From Chthoniobacterales bacterium (GTDB lineage: Bacteria > Verrucomicrobiota > Verrucomicrobiia > Chthoniobacterales > DASVRZ01), in assembly GCA_039930045.1 (NCBI GenBank), contig JBDSQB010000005.1, positions 124,001-188,000 on the forward strand: a stretch of 64,000 nucleotides of DNA, given 5' to 3'. Made by a program: the position numbers and the translations under genes. Positions within the stretch are counted from its first letter, which is position 1, and every line of letters begins with the position of its first letter. The notes beneath the pieces were generated by a model. That model saw only the letters and a program-made list of their open reading frames with translations, searched no databases and had not been told where the DNA came from. Positions 8,505 to 18,900 of this stretch are shown piece by piece.

Positions 8505-8912
8505 TCAATGCGTGGCTGGCTTCATCATTCCACCAGCCATGACGACGCGATAGCCGCGCTCCAGAGCCAGATTGGTGACGGTCATGACTCGTTCGTAGGG
8601 CACCGCGCGATCCGCTTTCACGATCAGGGTGGCGGAGGGAGTGTCTTTTTTGTTGCTGAGCAAGGTGTCCAATTGAGCTTGGGAAACGAGTTGATCGCGG
8701 AAGAAGATGTTGTTTCCGACGATGCTGATGATCTGGTTGTGGAGGGCCGGTTCGACCGTGAAATTCGAGGTCGGGAGTTCCACAGTTATCCCGGGTTGCG
8801 AGACGAAGGTGGCCGTGAGGACGAAAAAAACGAGGACCGCAAACAAGATGTCGAGCAGCGGAATGATCTGGAAGAGGAACGGCGAAGTCCTGTGGGTGCG
8901 AGTGAGGCGCAT
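8505..8912 (-). CDS. exbD: biopolymer transport protein ExbD/TolR
   Basis: A 135-aa inner-membrane protein with one N-terminal helix (FQIIPLLDILFAVLVFFVLT, about residues 15-34) containing the conserved proton-path aspartate in PLLDILF, followed by a periplasmic domain of normal ExbD/TolR size. It works with ExbB to use the proton-motive force for driving a periplasmic partner. The gene follows exbB by 23 bp. Confidence 0.9.
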   Translation of the reverse strand: MRLTRTHRTSPFLFQIIPLLDILFAVLVFFVLTATFVSQPGITVELPTSNFTVEPALHNQIISIVGNNIFFRDQLVSQAQLDTLLSNKKDTPSATLIVKADRAVPYERVMTVTNLALERGYRVVMAGGMMKPATH

Positions 8913-8935
8913 AAACTAAGGCCCGGCAGCGGAGT

Positions 8936-9598
8936 TTAGAGACCGAGTTTTTTTGTCTGCTCTTCGAAGCTGATAATGTCCGTTTTCAGATGCGTCGGGT
9001 CGGTGAGCAGATTCACGATTTCGATGCCAGCGCGTTCCATGTCGTGCATCAGACGGTCCACTCGAGCGGACAAATATTGGTGTCCGACAAAGGCCGGGAT
9101 GGCGACGGCGATTCCGGCTGCCGTGGTGAGCAGGCTTTGATAAATCGCTCCCGAAATATCGATCGCGGAGGCGTAGCCGTTGTTCGAAGAAATCGTGGAA
9201 AAAGCTTGGAGCAATCCGGTGACTGTTCCCAAAAAACCGATCATTGGCGTGATGAAGGTGATCGTGGAAAGCGCGGGCAGATGTTTCTCCAGCAGAGGCA
9301 CTTCCAACTGGCCTGCTTCCTGGACGATCTCCTTGAGGTCGGCGCGCGAACTGTTGTGACGCAGGATGGCGGCATGCAGGACACGCGCGACGGGGACGTG
9401 AGTCACGGCGCATTCATGACGCGCTTCGGCGAAGTTTTTGCGTCGGATCAGGCTGGCGAGGCCATTAAGAAATTCCGAGACTTCAATGAAACTCCGATGG
9501 AAAAAAAAGAAGCGCTCCAGAAAAATGCCTGTGGCCAGAACACTGCAAAATACGATCACCCACATCAACACGCCACCTCTTTGCATCAACTCGATCAT
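8936..9598 (-). CDS. exbB: MotA/TolQ/ExbB proton channel family protein
   Basis: A 220-aa inner-membrane protein with three predicted helices (N-terminal VLMWVIVFCSVLATGIFLE, then a pair in the C-terminal half). The family blocks LPALSTITFITPMIGFLGTVTGL and ISGAIYQSLLTTAAGIAVAIPA are visible. It forms the proton channel with ExbD. It is the first gene of a four-gene set (exbB, exbD, 241-aa protein, zinc-ribbon protein). A pilin gene terminator lies just upstream. Confidence 0.9.
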   Translation of the reverse strand: MIELMQRGGVLMWVIVFCSVLATGIFLERFFFFHRSFIEVSEFLNGLASLIRRKNFAEARHECAVTHVPVARVLHAAILRHNSSRADLKEIVQEAGQLEVPLLEKHLPALSTITFITPMIGFLGTVTGLLQAFSTISSNNGYASAIDISGAIYQSLLTTAAGIAVAIPAFVGHQYLSARVDRLMHDMERAGIEIVNLLTDPTHLKTDIISFEEQTKKLGL

Positions 9599-9636
9599 GG
9601 CTCTTTAATTACGCCAAGTCAGATGCGGTGTAAAAA

Positions 9637-9667
9637 CAAAAAAGGCACCGGATTTCTCCGGTGCCTT
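9637..9667 (-). terminator. terminator of the pseudopilin gene
   Basis: A 10-bp perfect stem (AAGGCACCGG with CCGGTGCCTT) with a 6-nt loop is followed, reading the minus strand, by TTTTTTGTTTTT. It lies 18 bp past the pseudopilin stop codon. Confidence 0.9.
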
Positions 9668-9684
9668 GTTGAGAATATTATCAG

Positions 9685-10401
9685 TTAGGGTGCCAGCGGA
9701 TTAACTGGTAATTGAGTGGCCGATAGCCAAGTCGATGATGTGGCGAAAATGTCGCCTGTCGCTCCGCCTGCTGTTCCTACCGGACCATACACCTTGAAAT
9801 CGGTAGAGCGCACGGTTTCTACTTTGCCGCTTTGGTCGACACGAATAACAATCGCCTTTTTGCCTTCCCATACGCCGCCTTTTTCAGTTTGTTGAGCAGA
9901 ATATATTCCAACAGCATCAGAAAAACCGTCTGCCACTAAAGGAAAAGAACCGTTGGATGTATCTGTCAGATTTGTGACGTAAGCCATGCTGTTTTCGCCC
10001 TTTGCCAGGCGGGCTGCGTCACCGGGAGTCGTGCCAATATTTTCATCAGGACTATTGGGTGACCAAGCTGATTTCTTGACTGCAAAAATCTTTTCAGACG
10101 GCACATACTGCGGGATCAATTGCTTAAAGGCAGCATTTGAATCAATGATTTCGCCTGTATCAAAGGCACCACTCGTGGCCGTGTAGGTGCTAAATTTGGG
10201 AAAAGTTCCATCAAAGTCACCGGCATACAGCTTTAAGCCGAGACCGATTTGCTTGGCATTGGAAAGCACTTTGGTTTGTTCAGCATTGACCTGAACTTTC
10301 TGGAAAACGGGCAGGGCGATGCCGGCAAGAATTCCAATGATGGTGATAACAACAAGCAATTCCACGAGGGTAAATGCGTTTCTGGATAGGGTCTTTTTCA
10401 T
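9685..10401 (-). CDS. type II secretion/type IV pilin-like protein (pseudopilin)
   Basis: A 238-aa protein with a class III prepilin leader: basic MKKTLSRNA, predicted cleavage before Phe10, Glu at mature position 5 (FTLVELL) and the long hydrophobic helix to about residue 33. The rest is an extracellular globular domain with the block KQIGLGLKLYAGDFDG, typical of the abundant H/G-type pseudopilins of Verrucomicrobia and Planctomycetes. It stands alone with its own terminator. The specific partner secretion or pilus system is not in the window. Confidence 0.85.
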   Translation of the reverse strand: MKKTLSRNAFTLVELLVVITIIGILAGIALPVFQKVQVNAEQTKVLSNAKQIGLGLKLYAGDFDGTFPKFSTYTATSGAFDTGEIIDSNAAFKQLIPQYVPSEKIFAVKKSAWSPNSPDENIGTTPGDAARLAKGENSMAYVTNLTDTSNGSFPLVADGFSDAVGIYSAQQTEKGGVWEGKKAIVIRVDQSGKVETVRSTDFKVYGPVGTAGGATGDIFATSSTWLSATQLPVNPLAP

Positions 10402-10497
10402 GGTTGGTAGATAGGGAACAGGGTGACGCTATTATTCTGCGGTCCAGATGTCAAAGAAAGATTGGCCGTAAACTGTTCTTGGCTACTGCTTTGGCAC

Positions 10498-12684
10498 TTA
10501 CTTCTTCAGCCGGAAGCCAACAGTGGCGAGCGGCGGCAGGTTGATTTGCAAGCTGTGTTCCCGGCCCTGCCATGGCCAGAGATGGCTCGGGACTCCGCCG
10601 TAGTTGCCGATGTTGCTGCCGCCGTAAGTCTCGGCGTCGGTATTGAGAATTTCCTCATAGAAGCCAGCTTGGGGCACGCCTACTCGGTAGCCCTCGCGGG
10701 GAACCGGTGTTGCATTGATCACGAAAATGAGCAGCCCGCCAGTGCGATCGCGGCGGAGGAAAGCGATGACACTGTTGTCAGCGTCATGGAAGTCGATCCA
10801 GTCGAAGCCCTCGTAGCTGTCGTCGATTTCTGACAGCGCGGGCTCGGTTTTGTAGAGATGATTCAGATGCTGCACGAGCCGCTTCAAGCCGTCGTGCAAT
10901 GGGAACTCGCAAAGATGCCAGTCGAGGCTTTTTGCGTAATTCCATTCACCCCACTGTCCGAATTCCTGGCCTTGGAAGAGCAGTTTCTTTCCCGGATGCG
11001 CATACATCCAGCCGTAAAAGAGGCGCAGGTTGGCAAATTTCTGCCACATGTCGCCCGGCATTTTTTGAATGAGCGATCCTTTCCCGTGCACCACTTCGTC
11101 ATGGCTCAGCACCAGCACGAAATGCTCGTGAAACGCATAGATCATCGAGAATGTGATGTCGCCCTGATGATGCCGCCGATAAACGGGTTCCTTTTCCATG
11201 TAGGAGAGGAAATCGTGCATCCAGCCCATGTTCCATTTGAAGCCGAAACCGAGGCCGCCGAGGTAAGTCGGACGCGACACACCGGGCCAGGAAGTCGATT
11301 CCTCGGCCATGGTCATGATGCCGGGATGCTGCGCGTAGCAGACCTCGTTGAAGCGCTTCAGAAAATGGATTGCCTCCAGATTTTCGCGACCGCCGTGGAC
11401 ATTCGGCACCCATTCGTTAGCTTCTCGGGAGTAATCCAGATACAGCATCGACGCCACGGCATCGACTCGCAGGCCATCGATATGGTACTCCTCCAGCAGG
11501 AATAACGCGTTGCCGATGAGGAAATTTCTCACCTCATTGCGTCCGTAGTTAAAAATCAAAGTCCCCCAGTCGCGGTGCTCGCCCTGGCGCGGATCGGAGT
11601 GCTCGAAGAGCGCAGTTCCATCGAAATTGGCCAGTCCATGCGCATCTTTCGGGAAATGCCCTGGCACCCAGTCGAGGATGATGCCCACGCCGGCTTGGTG
11701 GCAGCGATCCACGAAATAACGGAACTCATCCGGGTTCCCAAAGCGGCTGGTGATCGCGTAATAACCCGTGACCTGATACCCCCACGATCCGTCGAAGGGA
11801 TGTTCCGCCACGGGCATGAGCTCGATATGAGTGTAACCCATTTCGAGCACGTAACCGAGCAGGCGATCCGCCAGTTCGCGATAGCTCAGAGGCCGGTTGT
11901 CCTCCTCCCAGACGCGCTGCCAGGAGCCGAGATGCACCTCGTAAATGCTTACCGGCTTGTTCTGCCAATTCGTCTGCGCACGAGCGGTCATCCAATCCGC
12001 ATCGGCCCAAGTGTAACGATTGAGATCGAACACCATCGACGCCGTTTTTTCACTGTGCTGGCCATAAAAGGCAAACGGATCGCTCTTCAACTGGATGGTG
12101 CCGTGGGCGCCGCGCACCTCAAATTTGTAATGACAGCCCTCGCCAACATTCGGGATGAAAATTTCCCAGATTCCGGCCTCGAGCAATTTCCGCATCGGAT
12201 GCACGCGCCCGTCCCAGCCGTTAAATTCCCCGACGACGCTCACGCGCTGCGCGTTGGGTGCCCAGACGGCGAAGGCGACGCCCTCGACGCCGTCGATGGT
12301 GCGAAGATGCGCCCCGAGTTTTTTGTAGATCTGATAATGATTCCCCTCGGCGAAGAGATGCGTATCCAACTCGCCCAGGACGCGACCGAAGGAAAATGGA
12401 TCGTCGATTACGAAAACGTCGCCGTGCCAGGGAGTGATTTGCAGCCGGTAGCGAACTGGTTTCGCGCCCACGCTGGCCTCGAAGAAGCCCTGATCGTTCA
12501 CCTGCGGAGCCTCGGCAATGACTGCACCCGTTACGTCGAGAATTGAGACGGCTTTTGCATCGGGCCGGAAGACGCGGATCACATTCTGACTCCCGACTTT
12601 TTGCGGCCCCAGCGCCGAAAACGGGTCTTGGTGGGTAGCGGAGAGGAGCAAACGAAGGTCGTGATCAGCGAGTGTGGAATTCAT
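10498..12684 (-). CDS. glgB: 1,4-alpha-glucan branching enzyme (GlgB)
   Basis: A 728-aa GH13 enzyme that adds alpha-1,6 branches to glycogen. It carries two N-terminal beta-sandwich regions (about residues 5-210), the catalytic barrel with HIELMPV, nucleophile Asp in [10 protein letters not shown], acid/base Glu in MAEESTSW and the final LSHDEV block, then a C-terminal beta domain. The start [11 protein letters not shown] was chosen because it overlaps the stop of the upstream glycosyltransferase gene by 4 bp (ATGA), indicating an operon; a further in-frame start exists 57 bp upstream. Confidence 0.95.
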   Translation of the reverse strand: MNSTLADHDLRLLLSATHQDPFSALGPQKVGSQNVIRVFRPDAKAVSILDVTGAVIAEAPQVNDQGFFEASVGAKPVRYRLQITPWHGDVFVIDDPFSFGRVLGELDTHLFAEGNHYQIYKKLGAHLRTIDGVEGVAFAVWAPNAQRVSVVGEFNGWDGRVHPMRKLLEAGIWEIFIPNVGEGCHYKFEVRGAHGTIQLKSDPFAFYGQHSEKTASMVFDLNRYTWADADWMTARAQTNWQNKPVSIYEVHLGSWQRVWEEDNRPLSYRELADRLLGYVLEMGYTHIELMPVAEHPFDGSWGYQVTGYYAITSRFGNPDEFRYFVDRCHQAGVGIILDWVPGHFPKDAHGLANFDGTALFEHSDPRQGEHRDWGTLIFNYGRNEVRNFLIGNALFLLEEYHIDGLRVDAVASMLYLDYSREANEWVPNVHGGRENLEAIHFLKRFNEVCYAQHPGIMTMAEESTSWPGVSRPTYLGGLGFGFKWNMGWMHDFLSYMEKEPVYRRHHQGDITFSMIYAFHEHFVLVLSHDEVVHGKGSLIQKMPGDMWQKFANLRLFYGWMYAHPGKKLLFQGQEFGQWGEWNYAKSLDWHLCEFPLHDGLKRLVQHLNHLYKTEPALSEIDDSYEGFDWIDFHDADNSVIAFLRRDRTGGLLIFVINATPVPREGYRVGVPQAGFYEEILNTDAETYGGSNIGNYGGVPSHLWPWQGREHSLQINLPPLATVGFRLKK

Positions 12685-13823
12685 GGGGTTTGGGGACGAT
12701 GCAATAGTGGTAGAATGTGCTTTTGATGGATGGCCTGCCAATCGAAATCGCGCCGGATGAGCTGCCGGACGTGCGAACTTGGGGAGCTGGAGAAAAAATG
12801 GCTGATTTTCCGCGTAATTTCAATGGGCGATGTAGCGAGATCGAAGACAATGCCGTTTTCTGTGGCGAGATGCGCCAGCGGCTGGGTGGCGGAGGCGAAA
12901 ATGGGGAGCCCGCGCAAGCCCGCCTCCAGCATGGGCAGGCCGAAACCCTCCTGTTCGCTGGGGAAAAACAAGGCGTCGGCGATGGCATAGAGCGGAGTGA
13001 GATCGGACTCAGCGACGGGCCTTTCGTCGGCAAGAAAGTGGATTTCCTCATTCAAATCTAACTCGGCCACGAGCGCGTCGAGTTCTTTGCGATACGCCGC
13101 CTGATCCCCGGAAAATGACTCCGCCGCGCCGGAAATGAGCAGGCGGGGGGTGAATCCGAGCCGCTTCAATTCGGATGCAACTTGAATGCCGAGCCCGATG
13201 TTTTTGCGGCGCAGCAATCGCGTCGGATGAAACAAAACTGGGAACGCGCCCGGCAATGCAGCCCGCAGTTTTGGTCGATTCTCCAGAAGCGCGCCCGCGA
13301 GTTCGCCGACGTTGTCGATGCCGTTGGGAACCACCGTTACGGACGCGTGGCCGGTGAGTTTCTGGTAAGCGATGGCGCGTTCCGGGGAAATGGCGACGAC
13401 GTGGGCTCCCGTCGGATGCTGGCGCAGGAGGTCGTTTTCCGGGACGACGTAATAAGGATTCACCGCCGCCAGATCGTGAACCCAGGAAATGACGGGCAAC
13501 GCGCTCGCGGCCAGCACGTGACACGCCGCTGTCGCCGCCGGGCAGAACGGCATGGTGAGGACGTTGTGGACGATGAGAAAACCGAGTTTTTGGAGTTGAA
13601 TGAAACTCACAAAAGCGTCCCGATTCGAATGGAACTCGCCTGTGTTTTGAAACCCCGGCACCGCGAGCCACGGGAACTCGGCTGCCATTTCGCCCTGACT
13701 CCCATCGCAAAGCAGGATGACCTCGTGTCCGTCAATGCGGAAGAGTCTCGTGTGCGCCGCAACGATGCGCTCGACGCCGCCAATCGCCGGGGGCATCGAA
13801 TAATGCAGCAGGCCAATTTTCAT
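12681..13823 (-). CDS. GT4-family glycosyltransferase
   Basis: A 380-aa GT-B glycosyltransferase. It begins [19 protein letters not shown] with the glycine-rich acceptor loop, and the C-terminal half shows the nucleotide-sugar block [20 protein letters not shown] with the EX7E motif of family GT4. It may transfer glucose or another hexose. Translational coupling to glgB (ATGA overlap) suggests a role in glucan or glycogen metabolism, but this is inferred from position. The chosen start is 45 bp inside the longest frame because the domain begins there. Confidence 0.85.
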   Translation of the reverse strand: MKIGLLHYSMPPAIGGVERIVAAHTRLFRIDGHEVILLCDGSQGEMAAEFPWLAVPGFQNTGEFHSNRDAFVSFIQLQKLGFLIVHNVLTMPFCPAATAACHVLAASALPVISWVHDLAAVNPYYVVPENDLLRQHPTGAHVVAISPERAIAYQKLTGHASVTVVPNGIDNVGELAGALLENRPKLRAALPGAFPVLFHPTRLLRRKNIGLGIQVASELKRLGFTPRLLISGAAESFSGDQAAYRKELDALVAELDLNEEIHFLADERPVAESDLTPLYAIADALFFPSEQEGFGLPMLEAGLRGLPIFASATQPLAHLATENGIVFDLATSPIEITRKISHFFSSSPSSHVRQLIRRDFDWQAIHQKHILPLLHRPQTP

Positions 13824-13919
13824 CCGTCCATCGAGTCTGGCACAAATCACCGTGCGCCGACAACCCACTTGATTCTGCGGAATCTTTGGTTATTATCGCA
13901 CTCCGCTTTTCAGCCCAAC

Positions 13920-13994
13920 GCCAGGGTAGCTCAGTGGTAGAGCAGGGGACTCATAAGCCCTTGGTCGGGAGTTCAATTCTCCCCCCTGGCACCA
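13920..13994 (+). tRNA. tRNA with CAT anticodon (tRNA-Met, elongator type)
   Basis: Cloverleaf with acceptor GCCAGGG/CCCTGGC, D stem GCTC/GAGC, anticodon loop CTCATAA, T arm GGGAG-TTCAATT-CTCCC, discriminator A and an encoded CCA (13992-13994). The anticodon stem GGGGA/GCCCT has an unpaired A-G at the loop end. It lacks the three G-C pairs of an initiator stem, so an elongator Met or a lysidine-modified Ile tRNA is expected; the sequence alone does not settle which. Confidence 0.93.
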
Positions 13995-14042
13995 GCGGGT
14001 TTTCGGCAGTCGCGGTCGCGTAATTCTGCTAACCTGCCGCGA

Positions 14043-14564
14043 CTATTGAGCTTTGTAATGGACGCTGACGTTGCGAAAGACATCCGCGCCGCGCTCGGCT
14101 GAGAAATAGAAGAGCTGCATCGAGCCGCTGTCGAGTTTCCATTGGTAGCCAACGACCGTCTCCGTGACGTCGCCCGTGGGGGCTTTCTGGCGCGCGATGA
14201 GCGTGCCAGGACCGTAGAGCTGCTCGATCTTCGTCCGCACCTCGCCGAGAAATGTATCGTAATGGGCCACGTCCCAAGTGGCGTCCTCGTATTGCAATTC
14301 CACCTCCGCGAGCGTGGCCGACTGGAAATAAAACAGCGTCCGCTTCAGTCGTGGCTGGAGCAAGCCCTCCACCGTCCAGACATCGCGCTCGCCGGATTTG
14401 CCCTTGCTCACAATCTTCGCGCCGGCACCCTGGAGCAGCGTCGAGAGATGATCGGGCGTCTCGCCCCAGGCGAGTCCAAAGGGAGGACGCACCTCCGCAG
14501 CCGGGAGATTTACGATCCCGCCCAGCATTGCCAGCCAACAAAAAAACAGGACCCGTCGCCACAT
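14043..14564 (-). CDS. exported protein of unknown function
   Basis: A 173-aa protein starting MWRRVLFFCWLAMLGG, a clear Sec signal peptide with likely cleavage after LPAA. The mature part begins with RPPFGLAWGETPD, a pattern common in small periplasmic proteins that sense or bind ligands, and is rich in beta-strand-like segments. An in-frame ATG 39 bp upstream is possible but would put 13 extra residues before the signal. It follows the DUF1501 gene on the same strand. No family is recognised. Confidence 0.65.
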   Translation of the reverse strand: MWRRVLFFCWLAMLGGIVNLPAAEVRPPFGLAWGETPDHLSTLLQGAGAKIVSKGKSGERDVWTVEGLLQPRLKRTLFYFQSATLAEVELQYEDATWDVAHYDTFLGEVRTKIEQLYGPGTLIARQKAPTGDVTETVVGYQWKLDSGSMQLFYFSAERGADVFRNVSVHYKAQ

Positions 14565-14679
14565 CGATGTTCGCAGTAAAGAGGAGAAGACTGGCGGCGT
14601 CAATCGGTGGATTCCTTCTTAAAAGGATTTGGTCGAGCCTCTCGCTTCCGGTGCGAAAATGGATTAGCCGGGCCAGTTT

Positions 14680-15942
14680 TTACACTAGCCCGACCGGCTT
14701 GAATTCGTGTCCAGGAAGAACCGTCTTCAAGCGGGCATTGCCGAGATGTGCGGTGACCACTTCGCCGAGCACATCGCGGAAATCCGTCGTGTGCAAAAGG
14801 TCCCGCCCTTGGTGGAGCTGGTCCTTCGCGAGCCCCGGCCATTGGGAAAGAACCGGGCTGGATTTGCCTGCTCGATTGGAGAGATCGCCACCCACGGCCA
14901 ACATGCAATTGGCCCAGCCGTGGTCGGTGCCGGCAGTGCCGTTTTCAGCGGCGGTGCGGCCAAAGTCGCTGATCGTGAGGAGCAATGTGTCGTTCATTTT
15001 CGAGCCGAGATCCTTCGTAAATGCCGCGATGGCGTCGGACAATCCGCCGACGAGATTGCCAAACGCGCCCTCGACGTTTCCCTGATTTTGATGCGTGTCC
15101 CAGCCGCCGTAATCGATCTCGACGACTTCGACTCCGAGTCCGCATTTGATCAGCCGCGCGGCTTCTGCGAGACGTTTGCCAATGGTCGTTTTCGGGTATT
15201 CAGCGCCTGGCGTATAAACGCCAGCAGTGGCGCGCTGGATCTGATGCATCCCGTCGAGCGTCGTCTGCGCGGTCTCGGCGAGAAGGTCGCGGGCGGCGTT
15301 TTTTTCCTGGCGCGGCTCGACGCAATACGCGTGTTCCAAGGCGGCGGAAATAGAGGCGTCGTCACTCTGTTTCGAGGACGGAAACGATAGATCAGAAATC
15401 CCTTCCAGCGCAAACGCCGGAGCTTTGCCGCGAAGAATCCTTGGGAGATTATCGCCGATGGAAACCGCCCGCACCGGGCCATGTCCCGTCGAGGTGAGCA
15501 AGTGGCGATTCAGCCAGCCATCGGAACTGACTGTGTTGCCGATGACCCCCGTTTCCCAGACGTCCTGCTCCTCGAAATGCGAGCGCGTATTCAGCGCATA
15601 ACCGACCGCGTGGAGTCCCATCGCCGTGCCGTCTTTGAAGAATGGCAGCAGCGCCGCCGCCTTCGGATGCAGCCCAAAAAATCCGTCGATGTCGAGCGCG
15701 CCACCCTCGGTTCCGGGAGCTTTGATCCCGATGCTTTTGCGAATGGCGGCGTAACCAGGATCGGCAAACGGCACGAGAAAATTCAGCCCGTCCATGCCGC
15801 CGCGCAGAAAAATGACGACCAAAGTTTTTCCCTGGGTCACGATAGCTGGCGCGTTGCTGCCGAGAATGTTGCCCGGTGAAATGCCGCAGTAAAGGGCGAG
15901 AGCACCAGTGGATTTCAGGAAAAAACGGCGTGAGATATTCAT
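14680..15942 (-). CDS. DUF1501 family protein with Tat signal
   Basis: A 420-aa protein of the sulfatase-like DUF1501 family. The N-terminus has a perfect twin-arginine motif (SRRFFLK, residues 4-10) before a hydrophobic stretch, so it is exported folded by Tat. Family blocks include VVIFLRGGMDGLNFLVPF near the N-terminus and ISDFGRTAAENGTAGTDHG in the C-terminal half. The gene starts 5 bp after the DUF1800 gene ends, the usual arrangement of this pair. The biochemical role is not established. A tatA gene is also in this window. Confidence 0.9.
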   Translation of the reverse strand: MNISRRFFLKSTGALALYCGISPGNILGSNAPAIVTQGKTLVVIFLRGGMDGLNFLVPFADPGYAAIRKSIGIKAPGTEGGALDIDGFFGLHPKAAALLPFFKDGTAMGLHAVGYALNTRSHFEEQDVWETGVIGNTVSSDGWLNRHLLTSTGHGPVRAVSIGDNLPRILRGKAPAFALEGISDLSFPSSKQSDDASISAALEHAYCVEPRQEKNAARDLLAETAQTTLDGMHQIQRATAGVYTPGAEYPKTTIGKRLAEAARLIKCGLGVEVVEIDYGGWDTHQNQGNVEGAFGNLVGGLSDAIAAFTKDLGSKMNDTLLLTISDFGRTAAENGTAGTDHGWANCMLAVGGDLSNRAGKSSPVLSQWPGLAKDQLHQGRDLLHTTDFRDVLGEVVTAHLGNARLKTVLPGHEFKPVGLV

Positions 15943-15947
15943 GGTAG

Positions 15948-18900
15948 TTAGCGGAGTCCGGCTTCGGGGGTTTGGCAGAGAAAATTAACGATCAAGCGGG
16001 AACGCGCGTCGCCGGTCGGTTCGGTTTTGGCGAGCAGCTCTATGGCGGCTTGGTTGGAGGTTTCGCTGAGGCAGGCACCGAGAAGCCGGGTGGCGGTGAA
16101 ATCGAGCATTCGCTGGGTTTGCTCGGGGGTGAGTTTCTTTTCATCGCGCCACGTTTTTGGAATCACGGAAAGGAGTGGACCCTCGATTTTTTGACCCAAT
16201 CTCCAACGCTGCATCAATGCATTGGAACTCACGTAATCCGAGTCGGCCGCCGAATAGCCGTCCGGTGTCGAGTGATCGAAAAGCCCCATCCCGCTGCGGC
16301 GCAAAAAGTCAGCAATCGGGCTCGTTTCCTCCAGCCGAACGGCTCGGGCCATGCGCAATGAAAAATCCAGCGGAGTTGCAATCCGCCGGGGCGCAGCGGC
16401 AAATTCCGGGCTCTGCACCATCGCAGTCATCAGCGCCTTCATGTCGCCGCCGGTCTTCAAATAGACCAGTCCCATTTTCTGAACGAGTGAGGCGGGAGCC
16501 GGATCGGAAACATAATGCTCGGCCAGTTTGCGCGAGATAAATTCACCGGTGCTCGGATACGAAGCCAGCATGTCGAGCGCCATCTCGACGCGGGCAAAAC
16601 GCTCCTCGGGCGCGGCCTTGGGAAACTCTAGACCGAGAATCTGCGTGGGAGCCCCGGCATTCAAATCCGGGTCGTATCGAAACTCACCGACGAGGTCGCC
16701 GCCGGTGCCTTCGAGGTCGCCTTGCTCGGCCATGCTCCAGCCGGTGAGCAGGCCCGCAAGCGCCGTGACATCGGATTGGGTGTAGCCACCTTTAACCCCG
16801 AGCGTGTGAAGTTCCATGATTTCGCGGGCATAATTTTCATTGAGCCGACCGGCAAAACTCCGCTGCTGATCGAGATAGAGCAGCATCGCCGGGCTCATCG
16901 CCGAAGTGAGCAGCAAATCAGAAAACGATGCGACTCCGATGCGAGCAAAGGCCTCGTGCTCGCGACGTTTTTTCTCACGCCCAGTCTTCTCGATCCAGGT
17001 GGAAAAATGGTTCTCCGTCCAGAGAACGAATCGGTCGCGGACCGGATTTGGATCGACCACTGCTTCGTAGAGAACCTGGCGCACGAGATTGTTGCTGGCG
17101 TCTTCACCCGCGAAACGTTGATTGATCGCGGAACGCACGATGGCGCGCTGATTGGCGTCGGGAGCGAGGGCGGAAGCGAGCCATTGGGCCGGACCTTGAG
17201 TGAGCAACGGCAGCAGATCGGCAGGCGATGCTCCGAAGCCCAGACGATCCAAGAGCGCGACGGCTTTGGCATAATTTCCAGTGGCGGGTTCGCGTTTGGC
17301 GCTGACGAAAATTTCCTTCGTTGTGGAGGCCGTCTTTTTGCCATCCGCATCGAAGGCGACGACCTGCAAACGATGGCTCCCCGGCTTCAGCGAACGCGTC
17401 AGTAAAGGGAGTAAGACCGGATTCAGGCCATCGGAAATATCGGTCGCCAGATTCTGCGGAATGTCGTCGATCACGAGGTCCGCCGTGGCCAATCCATCGG
17501 GCGCGGAGAACTGCGCGACGACCGCGTCGGAGAGGCCGGCAGCCTGATTTTGCGGCCAGTATTTGAGGGCGACGCTGGCTTTTTGCGGAGTGGTTGACTC
17601 TGTGAGTTTGATGGCGCGCAGCCAGAAATTGCGGTCATTTTTGCGGCCATCGGATTCGTCGTTTATGAAGCGCACGACGAGTTCCTTGGGACCGGTAGGC
17701 AGCGAGAAATTGCCCGCGCGCACCTCGCTCCATTCGGGTTTGATTTCACTCTGGAGGACGGCGGTTTCCTTTCCATTGACTCGCAGCGCGACCTCGGCCA
17801 TCGGCAGAACTTTGTAAAACTGGCCCTTCGCCAGCAACGAGAGTTGGAAATTTCCCGTCAGCGTTTCCGGCAGGCGCAGGACGGATTCGCCATTCGTAAA
17901 CCATGCCGCCGAATCGGCGAGACGCTTGCCCTCTTTCTCGTAGCGTTTCGCCATTTCGCCATCCCAACCAGGATCGAACATCGTAAAATATTCCACCCGC
18001 CGCGTGGTCGGCGGTTTTGGGCCATCGAGAACGAGAGTCTGCGGGGCCGATTCGACCCAGGCTCCGACGGCGTCCTGTGAGCGGAGTTGCACTGTATTCT
18101 GGCCCGGATTCAGCATTCCGGGATCGATTGTGTAAACCAGCGACGGCCCACTTTCCGAGGCGACTTTCGTTTTATTCACCCAAAGCCCAATCTCCGGGAA
18201 ACGCGTGGCTGCGGGATCGTCCATGCGGCATTGCGCCTTCAACGTCACCGGACCCGCCACGCTGCGTCCGTCGAAAATACTTGAGAAATTCACCTTGAAT
18301 CCACTCGCGCCCACGCGAACTGGCGTCGCTGCATCGGACATCATTGGGGCCATCATCATCATTGGCGCATCGCCTTCCCCGGCAACGGCGGGACCTGCGC
18401 TGACTTTGGCAAATTCGTAGCGATCCAGATACAGGTTGCGATCCACTTTGCCGTTGCTGAAATCATTCTGAAAACGCACGCCGACGATGTGCGAACCCAC
18501 GTCCAGATGCACCGGCAATCCGAGCGGCGCACGACGCCAGATGTGATCGCTCACGCGTCCGTTGGTGACCGGTTTCGGGAGGTCGTCGAGTCGCAACGTC
18601 ATCGTCGGATATGCACCGACCGCCGCATCGCCACGGGCAACGACCATCATCTGATATTCGCCCGCTTCCTTGATATCGATGGAAGTCAGCCAGACTGGCT
18701 CGGGACTGGTATTGCGCACACACGCGCCACTGGAAGCGGAGTCGTCCTTGCCGACGACAGGAGTTTTCAAACCGTATTTTTCCGTGCGCGGTGTGTTGAT
18801 CGTATCCTCGCATTCGCCGGCGATTAGTTCCTCGACTTTGGGTGCAATCACCCGCACGCGCACCGGCTCCGCAGCGATGGGAGCGGAACCTTTCACCACC

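Noticed and set aside
10426-10454. A promoter for the pseudopilin gene (TTGACA on the minus strand)
   Set aside because: The -35 box is perfect, but no acceptable -10 box lies at 16-18 bp spacing.
14604-14700. A terminator after the DUF1501 gene (AGCCGGGC with GCCCGACCGGCT)
   Set aside because: The stem has gaps, reaches into the coding region and lacks a following T run.
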